Origin: JAWLHA01 sp041690535
GTDB taxonomy: Bacteria; Pseudomonadota; Gammaproteobacteria; Thiohalomonadales; Thiohalomonadaceae
DNA: 16,678 nucleotides
Direction: 5' to 3'
Assembly (NCBI GenBank): GCA_041690535.1
Contig: JAWLHA010000080.1
Location: 1 to 16,678, forward strand
The notes beneath the pieces are model-generated. The model saw nothing but the letters and a program-made list of their open reading frames with translations, searched no databases and had not been told where the DNA came from. Below, piece after piece: positions 1 through 7,760 of the stretch (the stretch's first letter is position 1; every line of letters begins with the position of its first letter). The position numbers were made by a program, and so were the translations under genes.

Positions 1-114
1 TCCGGGCATCCTTGCCCTCCCGCGGCATAAGTGCGTCCTTGCACCAATCCATGCGGCCGACGACCTGCTTTCAAGGACTTACGTCGCTCTTGGGTGAGTC
101 TGCGTTCACCCTGG
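1..114 (+). repeat. Truncated copy of the palindromic repeat family (right part)
   Basis: The window opens inside a repeat element. Bases 1-63 match the internal section of the copy at 16611-16678. Bases 64-85 are the conserved inner arm (CCTGCTTTCAAGGACTTAC then GTC), and 101-114 is the outer end (TGCGTTCACCCTGG). The left half lies outside the window. Between 115 and 206 I see no gene or clear promoter. Confidence 0.8.
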
Positions 115-206
115 CAGGCCGTGACTATCCTTACTCGAAAACATCAAGACGGATGCCGGTGTGTGGCCCATGCGCCTCCCGGCTGCACCTCCGGGGCGTT
201 CTGATT

Positions 207-1079
207 ATGGACTGGCTCTCCCTCTCCCTCTTATGTGCGCTGAGCCTGGCCTCTGCGGATGCACTCACCAAACGTTATCTCTCCGACTACTCGGGCAGGG
301 AAATCGTGCTGGTGCGGGTGGGCGTGCCCGGTCTGTTGCTTGCCCCCCTGGTTTGGGTCCATCCGCTCCCGCCAGTGCCGTTTGAGTTCTGGGGCTGGAT
401 CGCAGCGCTGATGCCGCTGGAACTCCTTGGGATGTTGCTCTACATGTTGGCGATCCGGGACAGCCCCCTGCACCTGACCCTCCCGTATCTCGCCTTCACC
501 CCGGCCTTCAATGTCGTCACCGGCTGGGTGGTCCTTGGTGAGACTGTTTCGCTGCAGGGGCTCGGCGGGATCCTTCTGGTGGTACTTGGTGCCTATCTGT
601 TGAACATCAGGCATGCGCGGGGCCGGTCGTGGCGGGCACTGTGGGCACCCTTCCGGGCCATCGCCCGGGAGCGGGGGGCCAGGCGCATGCTCGCAGTCGC
701 CGCCATCTACAGCGTGACCTCGGTGCTGGGAAAAGGGGCCATGTCCTTCGCCACCCCGTTGACCTTCGGCCCTTTGTACTTTGCCCTGTTCGGCGCCGTG
801 GTGGTGGTCGGGCAGGCCCTTTGGCAACCCTCGGGTCTGAAGGTGATGGTGCGTCGTCCCGGTCCGCACCTGCTGGTGGGAGTGGCGATGGCCGCCATGG
901 TGCTCACCCACTTCCTGGCGATTGCGCAGGTGGAGGTGGCTTACATGATTGCAGTGAAGCGGACCAGTCTGTTGTTCGGAATACTCTTCGGCGCCCTGCT
1001 GTTTCGCGAACCCCACTTGAGGCTGAACCTCTCCGCGGGCAGCCTCATGGTCGTCGGCGTGGCCTTGATCCTGCTGTGA
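207..1079 (+). CDS. EamA/DMT-family transporter-like membrane protein
   Basis: This 290-residue protein is almost entirely hydrophobic. It can be read as about ten membrane segments in two similar halves separated by a basic stretch (RHARGRSWRALW), as in drug/metabolite exporters of the EamA type. Typical features are the motif VVLGETVSLQ at the end of the first half and its counterpart FGALLFREPHLR at the end of the second. The substrate cannot be told from sequence. The frame stays open upstream into the repeat at 1-114. I chose the ATG at 207 because the protein then begins directly with a membrane segment (MDWLSLSLLCALSL) and has the usual DMT length. Its ribosome binding site is weak, and an ATG at 153 is an alternative. 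It converges on tsaD with 27 bp between the stops. The family call is firm, the function is not. Confidence 0.8.
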   Translation: MDWLSLSLLCALSLASADALTKRYLSDYSGREIVLVRVGVPGLLLAPLVWVHPLPPVPFEFWGWIAALMPLELLGMLLYMLAIRDSPLHLTLPYLAFTPAFNVVTGWVVLGETVSLQGLGGILLVVLGAYLLNIRHARGRSWRALWAPFRAIARERGARRMLAVAAIYSVTSVLGKGAMSFATPLTFGPLYFALFGAVVVVGQALWQPSGLKVMVRRPGPHLLVGVAMAAMVLTHFLAIAQVEVAYMIAVKRTSLLFGILFGALLFREPHLRLNLSAGSLMVVGVALILL

Positions 1080-1106
1080 ACGGCCAAGGCGTTGCCACCA
1101 AAGGGC

Positions 1107-2120
1107 TCAAAGCGCCGGCAGCTCTTCCATGGGCCAGCGCGGGCGCGCCCCGAACTTGAGCGGTTCGCTCTCCCGGGCGGCCAGGCGAATCGCCCCGGCG
1201 TAGGCGATCATGGCGCCGTTGTCGGTACAGAACTCAGGCCGCGGGTAGAAGACCTCGGCACGGGCACCCTGGGCCATCTCCTCGAGTCGGGCCCGCAGCC
1301 GGCGGTTGGCGCTCACCCCGCCGGCCACCACCAGCCGCTTGAGCCCGGTCGCCTGCAGGGCGCGTCGGCACTTGATGACCATGGTCTCGACCACGGCACC
1401 CTCGAATGCCCGGGCAATATCGGCCTTCACGCCGGGAGCGGTGCTGTTGTCCTGCAGCGTATTCAGGGCAAACGTCTTGAGGCCGCTGAAACTGAACTCG
1501 AGTCCCGGCCGATCGGTCATGGGGCGGGGAAAGTGGAACCGCCCCGGATCGCCCTGCTCGGCCAGAGCGGCCAGCGCCGGCCCCCCGGGGTAGCCGAGCC
1601 CCAGCATCTTCGCGGTCTTGTCAAAGGCCTCACCCGCCGCATCGTCCAGGGACTCCCCCAGCAGCTTGTAATGCCCGACCCCGTCGACCCGGACCAGTTG
1701 GGTGTGGCCCCCGGAAACCAGCAGCGCAACGAAGGGGAACGCCGGCGGATTGTCCTCCAGCATTGGGGCCAGGAGATGGCCTTCCATGTGGTGGACCCCA
1801 ATGGCAGGGATGCCCCATGTCCACGCCAGGCTACGGCCGATGGCAGCCCCCACCAACAGTGCTCCCACCAGCCCGGGGCCAGCGGTATAAGCCACGCCGC
1901 CGATCTGCGCGGTGGTGACTCCGGCACGCCGAAGCACCTCCCGAAGCAGCGGCAACACCTTGCGGACGTGGTCCCGCGAGGCAAGCTCCGGGACCACGCC
2001 GCCGAATTCCGCGTGTAACGCCACCTGGGTGTGCAGGGCATGGGCGAGCAGACCGTGCTCGGTGTCGTAGAGCGCCACCCCGGTTTCGTCGCAGGATGTT
2101 TCTATTCCAAGGACTAGCAT
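1107..2120 (-). CDS. tsaD: tRNA t6A37 threonylcarbamoyltransferase TsaD
   Basis: TsaD transfers the threonylcarbamoyl group from TC-AMP to A37 of ANN-decoding tRNAs, working in the cytoplasm with TsaB and TsaE. The 337 residues match the usual family length. Visible signatures are the N-terminal GIETSCDETGVAL, the metal-binding HMEGH (H111 and H115, the same numbers as in E. coli), SGGHTQLV, GLGYPGGPALA, FSFSGLKTF, VVAGGVSANRRLR and the C-terminal CTDNGAMIAYAG. The ATG at 2120 follows GGAGGAGAA with a rather long gap of about 11 bases. The gene is divergent from rpsU, the arrangement seen in many gammaproteobacteria. Its substrates include the ANN-decoding tRNA-Ile encoded at 6843. The identification is secure. 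Confidence 0.98.
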   Translation of the reverse strand: MLVLGIETSCDETGVALYDTEHGLLAHALHTQVALHAEFGGVVPELASRDHVRKVLPLLREVLRRAGVTTAQIGGVAYTAGPGLVGALLVGAAIGRSLAWTWGIPAIGVHHMEGHLLAPMLEDNPPAFPFVALLVSGGHTQLVRVDGVGHYKLLGESLDDAAGEAFDKTAKMLGLGYPGGPALAALAEQGDPGRFHFPRPMTDRPGLEFSFSGLKTFALNTLQDNSTAPGVKADIARAFEGAVVETMVIKCRRALQATGLKRLVVAGGVSANRRLRARLEEMAQGARAEVFYPRPEFCTDNGAMIAYAGAIRLAARESEPLKFGARPRWPMEELPAL

Positions 2121-2164
2121 GGGCCGAAATTCTCCTCCAAGGGGGCGCTGTAGTACAAGGCATT

Positions 2165-2193
2165 TTGCTTTTTGACTGACATGCGCATAGAAT
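2165..2193 (+). promoter_or_regulatory. Candidate sigma-70 promoter of the rpsU-yqeY-dnaG-rpoD operon
   Basis: TTGCTT (2165-2170) and TAGAAT (2188-2193) are spaced by exactly 17 bases in the tsaD-rpsU intergenic region, about 70 bp before rpsU. The -10 matches five of six consensus positions, the -35 only three. A TTGACT lies between them but is badly spaced for this -10. No LexA-like CTGT-N8-ACAG box is visible, although the E. coli operon has one. Confidence 0.45.
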
Positions 2194-2263
2194 AACGGGT
2201 TTCCTCAGGATCGATTCGGGATCCTCAACCCCAAACCTACTGTGACCGAGGTGAGAGAGGTAC

Positions 2264-2479
2264 ATGCCTTCCGTACGCGTTAGAGAGAACGAGCCGTTCG
2301 ACGTTGCCCTGCGTCGCTTCAAGCGCAGCTGCGAAAAAGCCGGCGTCCTGTCCGAAGTGCGCCGCCGTCAGGCTTACGAGAAGCCTACCTCCATCCGTAA
2401 GCGCAAGCGTGCCGCTGCAGTGAAGCGTCAGCAGAAGAAGCTCATGCGGGAAATGCTGCGTACCCGGCGCCTGTACTGA
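2264..2479 (+). CDS. rpsU: 30S ribosomal protein bS21
   Basis: This 71-residue, strongly basic protein is ribosomal protein S21, a small-subunit protein near the 3' end of 16S rRNA that aids mRNA binding at initiation. It begins PSVRVRENEPFDVALRRFKR and ends MREMLRTRRLY. Both ends and the length are those of gammaproteobacterial S21. The ATG at 2264 follows GAGAGAGG at proper spacing. It is the first gene of the macromolecular-synthesis operon and is followed after 37 bp by yqeY, then dnaG and rpoD, linking translation, replication and transcription. Family identity is certain. Confidence 0.98.
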   Translation: MPSVRVRENEPFDVALRRFKRSCEKAGVLSEVRRRQAYEKPTSIRKRKRAAAVKRQQKKLMREMLRTRRLY

Positions 2480-2516
2480 TTTCCCTTCCTGACGGAAGCG
2501 TGTCCAGGAGCGTGTG

Positions 2517-2969
2517 ATGGCCGAAGGATTGAAACAGCGGATCGAGGCGGAGATGAAGTCCGCCATGCGCAACAAGGAGAAGGAGCGCCTGGGCACGATC
2601 CGGCTGATCCTGGCCGCCATCAAACAGCGCGAAGTCGACGAGCGGATCACGCTGGACGACGCCCAAGTCCTCGCTGTTCTGGACAAGATGGTCAAGCAAC
2701 GGCGCGATTCGATTGCCCAATACCGGGAAGCGAACCGCGCCGATCTTGCCGACAAGGAAGAGTTTGAGCTTTCCATCGTTCAGGAGTTCATGCCCCAGCC
2801 CCTGAGCGAGACGGAGCTCGAAGCACTCATTGATCAAGCCATCGCCACGTCCGGGGCCAGCTCCATGAAAGAGATGGGCGCGGTCATGGCCGAACTGAGG
2901 CCGAAGGTGCAAGGGCGTGCCGACCTCGGCGCCGTCAGTGCCAAGGTCAAAGCAAAGCTCTCCGCCTGA
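2517..2969 (+). CDS. yqeY: GatB/YqeY domain protein
   Basis: This 150-residue protein belongs to the YqeY family, related to the tRNA-binding tail domain of GatB (Asp/Glu-tRNA amidotransferase). Its actual role is not settled, though a tRNA-related function is often assumed. Signatures are the charged N-terminus with EMKSAMRNKEKERLGTIRLI, the central KQRRDSIAQYREANR, IVQEFMPQPLSETEL, and the C-terminal MGAVMAELRPKVQGRADLG. I chose the ATG at 2517 over the GTG at 2514 because AGGAG sits six bases before it. It lies between rpsU and dnaG, as in Pseudomonas. The 46-52 bp between it and dnaG can form a 7-bp stem (2983-2989 with 3002-3008) close to the dnaG start. Confidence 0.95.
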   Translation: MAEGLKQRIEAEMKSAMRNKEKERLGTIRLILAAIKQREVDERITLDDAQVLAVLDKMVKQRRDSIAQYREANRADLADKEEFELSIVQEFMPQPLSETELEALIDQAIATSGASSMKEMGAVMAELRPKVQGRADLGAVSAKVKAKLSA

Positions 2970-3021
2970 CGGCAGCCTGCGGTGCGGCGGTTTCCGGTCG
3001 TCGCCGCAAGCGTGAATGCGC

Positions 3022-4770
3022 ATGGCGGGCAAAATACCCCAGGAATTCATTGATGACCTGCTGACCCGCGTCGATATCGTCGACGTCATCGATGCGCGCG
3101 TCCCGCTGAAGAAGGCGGGTCAGAACTTTGTCGCGCGCTGCCCCTTTCACGACGAGAAATCCCCCTCCTTCACTGTCAGTCCGAGCAAGCAGTTCTATCA
3201 CTGCTTCGGTTGCGGGGCCCACGGCACCGCCATCGGGTTCCTGATGGAGTATGAGCGGATGGACTTCGTCGAGGCGTTGAAGGAACTCGCCTCAAGTGCG
3301 GGGGTCGAGCTGCCGACAACCTCTCGCGATACCCCCTCTCAAGGGAGTGATCAGACCGGGCGGCTCTATGAATTGCTCGAGAAGGCAGCCCGATTCTATC
3401 GCCAGCAGCTTGGCAAACACCCCAAGGCCCAGGAGGCGGTTGACTACCTGAAGGGGCGTGGGCTCTCTGGCGAGATCGCCGCCGACTTCGGCATCGGCTA
3501 TGCGCCCCCGGGGTGGGACAACCTGCTGAAGGCCTTCGGTGGAGCCGGGCGGCAGCAGGAGCTCGAAGCGGCGGGACTGGTCATCCCCCGGGAGGGGAGC
3601 GGTTGTTATGACCGTTTCCGCGAGCGGGTGATGTTCCCGATCCGCGACCGCCGCGGGCGGGTGATCGGCTTCGGCGGCCGGGTGCTCGGGGAGGGGACCC
3701 CCAAGTATCTCAATTCGCCGGAGACCGCGGTTTTTCACAAAGGCCGGGAACTCTACGGACTCTATGAAGCCCGCCAGGCCTCAAGGGATTTACCCCGGCT
3801 GTTGGTGGTGGAGGGCTACATGGACGTGGTCGCCCTGGCCCAGTACGGGATCCGCTACGCCGTGGCGACGCTCGGGACCGCTGTCACGCCGGAGCACTTG
3901 GAACAACTGTTCCGGGTCACCCACGAGGTGGTGTTCTGCTTCGATGGGGACCGCGCCGGCCGGGAAGCGGCATGGCGGGGACTTGAGCACGCGATGCCGC
4001 TGATGGGCGGGACCCGGGAGGTTCGGTTCATGTTCATGCCCGAGGGCGAAGATCCGGATACGTGGGTCCGCAAAGTCGGACGGGAGGAGTTCGAGTCCCA
4101 GCTAGCCCGGGCACAACCCCTGTCCGAATTCTTCTTCGACACCATGCGCGAGAAGACGGATCTCTCCCGGTTGGATGGACAGGCCCGGCTTGTGGAACTT
4201 TCTCGACCCTTGCTGTCCAAGCTGAGCCCCGGCGCCTTTCAGAGCAAGATGATCGCCGGGCTTGCGGAGTTCGCCCGCATGGATCGCGCTGAGGTCCAGC
4301 GGGTGATGGGAAGCCCCGGTGCGCCGGTGCGCGCCTTGCCGCAGCGCCGCCGCCCCGGGGCCGAGAGGCATTCACCCTCCCAGGTGCGCCACGCCATCGC
4401 CCTGCTGTTGCAGCGACCGGCGCTGGCGGGGATCGCGGGGGAGCCGTCACGCCTGGCGGGTCTGGCCCTGCCCGGGGTCAAATTGCTCATCGAGGTACTG
4501 GAACTATTGCAAAATCAACCCCATCTAACAGTCGGTGCATTGTTGGAACACTGGCGTGGTACTCCCGAGGGCCAACATCTTGTCACCTTGGCCCGGCGGC
4601 CTGCCTTGCTCGATGAAGAGCAGGACGATTTGGAAAAGGAGTTTTTGGGGGCACTCGAAAAACTCGAGCAGCAGCGCATCGTACAACGGCGCAACGAGCT
4701 TTCGCGTAAACCTTTCCGCGAGCTGACCCCCACCGAAAAACTGGAACTTCAACAGTTGCTTAAGGCATGA
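3022..4770 (+). CDS. dnaG: DNA primase DnaG
   Basis: DnaG makes the RNA primers for lagging-strand synthesis and works with the DnaB helicase. The 582-residue length is close to the E. coli enzyme (581). The N-terminal CHC2 zinc motif is intact at C40, H43, C61 and C64 (CPFH ... HCFGCG), at the same positions as in E. coli. The catalytic core shows GFGGRVLGEGTPKYLNSPET, and the Toprim fold carries VVEGYMDVVALAQYG and CFDGDRAGREAA with their metal-binding acidic residues. The last 140 or so residues are the helical DnaB-interaction domain. The start at 3022 gives MAGKIP, matching the family; an ATG six bases upstream (3016) is in frame and neither has a strong ribosome binding site. Co-directional with yqeY and rpoD. 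Confidence 0.98.
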   Translation: MAGKIPQEFIDDLLTRVDIVDVIDARVPLKKAGQNFVARCPFHDEKSPSFTVSPSKQFYHCFGCGAHGTAIGFLMEYERMDFVEALKELASSAGVELPTTSRDTPSQGSDQTGRLYELLEKAARFYRQQLGKHPKAQEAVDYLKGRGLSGEIAADFGIGYAPPGWDNLLKAFGGAGRQQELEAAGLVIPREGSGCYDRFRERVMFPIRDRRGRVIGFGGRVLGEGTPKYLNSPETAVFHKGRELYGLYEARQASRDLPRLLVVEGYMDVVALAQYGIRYAVATLGTAVTPEHLEQLFRVTHEVVFCFDGDRAGREAAWRGLEHAMPLMGGTREVRFMFMPEGEDPDTWVRKVGREEFESQLARAQPLSEFFFDTMREKTDLSRLDGQARLVELSRPLLSKLSPGAFQSKMIAGLAEFARMDRAEVQRVMGSPGAPVRALPQRRRPGAERHSPSQVRHAIALLLQRPALAGIAGEPSRLAGLALPGVKLLIEVLELLQNQPHLTVGALLEHWRGTPEGQHLVTLARRPALLDEEQDDLEKEFLGALEKLEQQRIVQRRNELSRKPFRELTPTEKLELQQLLKA

Positions 4771-4909
4771 AACTGCCAAACACATGAATTAGTCAGCCTA
4801 AGGGCATGAAAAAATTGCACTTTAGCCTGGCACATCGAAAATTCAGGTCTATAGTTTATAATATTTGGGTTTTGCGCCTGCTTCGTAGAACACTGAACCA
4901 ACGCGAGTG
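4771..4909 (+). promoter_or_regulatory. AT-rich dnaG-rpoD intergenic region, possible rpoD promoter
   Basis: The 139 bp between dnaG and rpoD are clearly richer in A and T than the flanking genes. A perfect TATAAT lies at 4857-4862 and a TATAGT just before it. TTGCAC at 4815-4820 is too far from the TATAAT for a standard promoter. TGGCAC at 4829-4834 is 16 bases before TATAGT (4851-4856). An internal rpoD promoter is likely by analogy with E. coli, but the exact elements are uncertain. Confidence 0.4.
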
Positions 4910-6769
4910 ATGCCGATGATGGACCAAGAACAGCAGTCCCAACTCAAGCTCCTGATTGCCCGGGGCAAAGAGCAGGGCTTCTTGACGTACGCGGAAGTGA
5001 ACGATCACTTACCGAACGATATCGTCGATCCCGAGCAGATCGAAGACATCATCAGCATGATCAACGACATGGGCATCTCCGTGCACGAGGTGGCCCCCGA
5101 TGCTGACAGCCTGCTCATGTCGGGCGATGCCGTCACCGCGGACGATGATGCCGCCGAAGAGGCCGCAGCGGCGCTCGCCAGCGTGGACAGCGAGTTCGGC
5201 CGGACCACCGATCCGGTCCGCATGTACATGCGCGAAATGGGGGCGGTCGAGTTGCTGACCCGCGAGGGCGAGATCCAGATCGCCAAGCGCATCGAAGACG
5301 GCATGAACCAGATGCTCGAAGCGTTGGCGAGCCATCATGAGACCATTGCCGAGCTGCTGCGCGAATTCGAACAGGTGGAGTCCGGGCAGATGCGCCTGGC
5401 CGATGTCATCACCGGCTTTGTGGATCCCAATGCGCCGGACGATTTTCTGAACAGCGCCGACACGCAGGCAAGCGGCGCCTCGGCCAGTGCCGACGACGAT
5501 GATGTCGATGATGATGACGATGATTCCTCCGCCAGCGACAGCGATGATGTCTCCATCGATATGGAAGAGGTCCGGCAGCGTCTCGCCGCCCTGGGTGAAC
5601 TGCGCACCAAACTGGTGGCCGCAATCGCCAAGAACGGAAAGGACCATGCCAAGAGCAAGAAGCTGCGGGAGGAGCTGACCCAGGGGTTCCTGGAGCTCAA
5701 GCTTGCCCCTAAACAGGTGGACCGGCTGGTGGAGAACCAGCGCCACCTGGTGGAGCGGATCCGCGCTCACGAGCGTGACATTATGGATCTGTGCATCCAT
5801 CGGGCTCGCATGCCCCGCAAGGAGTTCATCTCCTCCTTCCCGGACAACGAGACCAACCTCCAGTGGTTGGAGACGCACGTCAAATCCGGGAAGGACTACT
5901 CCGAGACGTTGGCGCTCTACGCCGAAGAGGTGCAGCGTGTTCAGAGTCGGCTCATTGCTCTGGAGAAGGACTGCGGCATGGCCATCCAGGAGATCAAGGA
6001 CATTAACCGCCGTATGTCCATTGGCGAGGCCAAGGCACGCCGCGCCAAGAAGGAGATGGTGGAGGCCAACCTGCGTCTGGTGATCTCCATTGCCAAGAAG
6101 TACACCAACCGGGGCCTGCAATTCCTGGACCTTATTCAGGAAGGCAACATCGGCCTGATGAAGGCGGTGGACAAGTTCGAATACCGGCGCGGTTACAAGT
6201 TCTCCACCTACGCGACCTGGTGGATTCGGCAGGCCATCACCCGCTCCATCGCGGACCAGGCCCGGACCATCCGCATTCCCGTGCACATGATTGAGACCAT
6301 CAACAAGCTCAATCGGATCTCCCGCCAGATGTTGCAGGAGATGGGCCGTGAGCCCACCCCGGAGGAACTGGCCGTGCGCATGGAGATGCCCGAGGACAAG
6401 GTGCGCAAGGTCCTCAAGATCGCCAAGGAGCCCATCTCCATGGAAACCCCGATCGGCGATGATGAAGATTCCCATCTGGGGGATTTCATCGAGGACACCA
6501 GCATGCTCTCGCCGGTGGAGTCGGCGACCTCGGAAGGGCTGCGCGAGGCGACCCAGGCGGTTCTCGAAGGGCTCACCGCTCGCGAGTCCAAGGTCCTGCG
6601 CATGCGCTTCGGCATCGACATGAACACCGACCACACCCTGGAGGAGGTCGGCAAACAGTTTGATGTGACCCGTGAGCGTATCCGCCAGATCGAGGCCAAG
6701 GCCCTGCGCAAGCTCCGCCACCCCAGCCGCTCGGAGCAGCTGCGCAGTTTCCTCGATTCCGAGGGGTGA
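4910..6769 (+). CDS. rpoD: RNA polymerase primary sigma factor RpoD (sigma-70)
   Basis: This is the housekeeping sigma factor that directs RNA polymerase to -35/-10 promoters. Region 1.1 is at the start (LIARGKEQGFLTYAEVNDHL). Region 1.2 holds TDPVRMYMREMGAVELLTREGE. A non-conserved region follows with an acidic run (DDDDVDDDDDD, near residue 200). Region 2 carries NLRLVISIAKKYTNRGLQFL and the -10 reading helix FSTYATWWIRQAITRSIADQ. Region 3 follows, and region 4.2 (VTRERIRQIEAKALRKLRHP) reads the -35. The length of about 619 residues fits the family (613 in E. coli). ATG codons at 4910, 4916 and 4919 and a GTG at 4907 are all possible starts, and no strong ribosome binding site decides among them. 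It is the last gene of the rpsU operon. Confidence 0.98.
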   Translation: MPMMDQEQQSQLKLLIARGKEQGFLTYAEVNDHLPNDIVDPEQIEDIISMINDMGISVHEVAPDADSLLMSGDAVTADDDAAEEAAAALASVDSEFGRTTDPVRMYMREMGAVELLTREGEIQIAKRIEDGMNQMLEALASHHETIAELLREFEQVESGQMRLADVITGFVDPNAPDDFLNSADTQASGASASADDDDVDDDDDDSSASDSDDVSIDMEEVRQRLAALGELRTKLVAAIAKNGKDHAKSKKLREELTQGFLELKLAPKQVDRLVENQRHLVERIRAHERDIMDLCIHRARMPRKEFISSFPDNETNLQWLETHVKSGKDYSETLALYAEEVQRVQSRLIALEKDCGMAIQEIKDINRRMSIGEAKARRAKKEMVEANLRLVISIAKKYTNRGLQFLDLIQEGNIGLMKAVDKFEYRRGYKFSTYATWWIRQAITRSIADQARTIRIPVHMIETINKLNRISRQMLQEMGREPTPEELAVRMEMPEDKVRKVLKIAKEPISMETPIGDDEDSHLGDFIEDTSMLSPVESATSEGLREATQAVLEGLTARESKVLRMRFGIDMNTDHTLEEVGKQFDVTRERIRQIEAKALRKLRHPSRSEQLRSFLDSEG

Positions 6770-6797
6770 TTAACCCCTAACCTGCGGTTATACTTGA

Positions 6798-6829
6798 GCG
6801 CGCCCGAAGGAGGGATCCTTCGGGCGCGC
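6798..6829 (+). terminator. Strong hairpin after rpoD without a U tract
   Basis: GCGCGCCCGAAGGA (6798-6811) pairs perfectly with TCCTTCGGGCGCGC (6816-6829) around a GGGA loop, giving a 14-bp GC-rich stem 28 bp after the rpoD stop. It is followed by CTCTATGAA, not by a run of T. It may be a weak terminator, a stabilising 3' end, or a processing site if the tRNA 13 bp downstream is co-transcribed. Confidence 0.55.
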
Positions 6830-6842
6830 CTCTATGAATAGC

Positions 6843-6919
<77 letters not shown>

Positions 6920-7001
6920 GTTTTCCCTTCTCGCTGTTCCTTTTGAAACCAACCCGCATGTACCTGCGGGGGATGGCTTCGTATTACCCGAGGAACAGCA
7001 C

Positions 7002-7322
7002 ATGACCCCCGATTCTGAAATCCCCTCCACCTCGACTGCACACTCGGCAAACGGCGAGAGGGCCACGTACATCCTCCAGATCGATCAAGCCGCTTTGACC
7101 GCAATGGCGGACCGCATGAGAGTCTCCGAGGGGCGCGTGATCGACATCGCGCTCGGCCGTCTCTACCTCGCCCTCCTCGAAGGTGAGGCCGCAACGAGCC
7201 GCGAGGACTTCTACTGGGAGATCCGTCAGTGTGACACGGCGACATTTCAGTCATCCCCGGAACTGCCGCCGGAACTGAAGTCCGACCAAACCCGCAACCT
7301 CTTTGATCTCATCTGCATATGA
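7002..7322 (+). CDS. Hypothetical island protein with a possible ribbon-helix-helix core (gene A)
   Basis: I do not recognise this 106-residue protein. After a Ser/Thr-rich N-terminus of about 20 residues comes a strand-like segment (ATYILQID) followed by two predicted helices (AALTAMADRMRV and VIDIALGRLYLALLEG). That order resembles a ribbon-helix-helix DNA-binding domain, which would suit a small regulator. The C-terminal third (FYWEIRQCDTATF onward) has no evident motif. GAGGA seven bases before the ATG is a good ribosome binding site. It is the first gene inside the island, 82 bp from the tRNA, and starts a close run of four small plus-strand genes. A 6-bp hairpin (6953-6970) lies in its leader. 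That it is a gene is fairly sure; the domain is inference. Confidence 0.65.
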   Translation: MTPDSEIPSTSTAHSANGERATYILQIDQAALTAMADRMRVSEGRVIDIALGRLYLALLEGEAATSREDFYWEIRQCDTATFQSSPELPPELKSDQTRNLFDLICI

Positions 7323-7349
7323 GACGCGACAGAAGCAGGAGGAGCAGTC

Positions 7350-7574
7350 GTGAGCCTCGCGGCAGCCGCCGGGCTCGCGCTCCTTGCCCCCTGGGCAATC
7401 GGGGCATATCTGGTTGCCCGTGGCCTCTGGCTCGCAACTCCTAAGCTGGGGCGCGGAGTAAGAGCGCTTGTATCGGTAATCTGGCCGGTAATGATCTGCC
7501 GGCCCCACAATCTCCTCGACGTTGTGATGGGACGGTTCCACGTCGAGGAGTGGAAGCGGGCGTTCAGGGCGTGA
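7350..7574 (+). CDS. Small membrane protein (gene B)
   Basis: This 74-residue protein starts at a GTG preceded by AGGAGGAG. Its N-terminal 30 residues (SLAAAAGLALLAPWAIGAYL) form one hydrophobic segment, and a second (LVSVIWPVMIC) follows after a short basic loop. The C-terminus (FHVEEWKRAFRA) is charged and probably cytoplasmic. I do not recognise the family. It lies 27 bp after gene A and 12 bp before gene C, so the run is very likely one transcript. Small basic membrane proteins in a compact cassette recall phage or plasmid genes of unknown role, but nothing here identifies a virion protein. Confidence 0.6.
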   Translation: MSLAAAAGLALLAPWAIGAYLVARGLWLATPKLGRGVRALVSVIWPVMICRPHNLLDVVMGRFHVEEWKRAFRA

Positions 7575-7586
7575 GGGGAGGGAAGA

Positions 7587-7760
7587 GTGGGACGCATAGG
7601 GGATGAGTTCAAAGAGGGCTGGAATGATTTCTGGAGCGCAGTGGTAAAGGCCGCGAAGGAAACACCGGCCGGTTTTTTTGCTCCGGCGATCTGGCTTTGG
7701 AAATTCCTTGTCGGCGTGAATCGGAAACTGTGGGAGGGGTATCAGGAGAAGCGCAAATGA
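7587..7760 (+). CDS. Small 57-residue hypothetical protein (gene C)
   Basis: This ORF begins at a GTG 12 bp after gene B, with GGAGGG four bases upstream, and encodes 57 residues rich in Trp, Phe and Lys. A polar amphipathic N-terminus (GDEFKEGWNDFWSAVVKAAK) leads to a short hydrophobic stretch (AGFFAPAIWLWKFLVGV) and a basic tail (YQEKRK). It may sit on or in the membrane. Its stop overlaps the next start as ATGA, a sign of translational coupling. I recognise no family. Ribosome binding site and tight spacing are the main support for its being real. Confidence 0.55.
   Translation: MGRIGDEFKEGWNDFWSAVVKAAKETPAGFFAPAIWLWKFLVGVNRKLWEGYQEKRK

Noticed and set aside
1092..2018. A 308-codon plus-strand frame opposite tsaD
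   Set aside because: It is the antisense shadow of tsaD. The translation is Pro/Gly/Arg/His-rich and has no domain.
2208..2226. AGGATC...GATCCT dyad in the rpsU leader as a regulatory hairpin
   Set aside because: It is only six base pairs with no further support; such short dyads are expected by chance.
5009..6721. A 570-codon open frame on the minus strand opposite rpoD
   Set aside because: It lies fully antisense to unmistakable rpoD, is rich in His/Gly/Leu as expected for a mirrored frame of GC-rich coding DNA, and has no family features.
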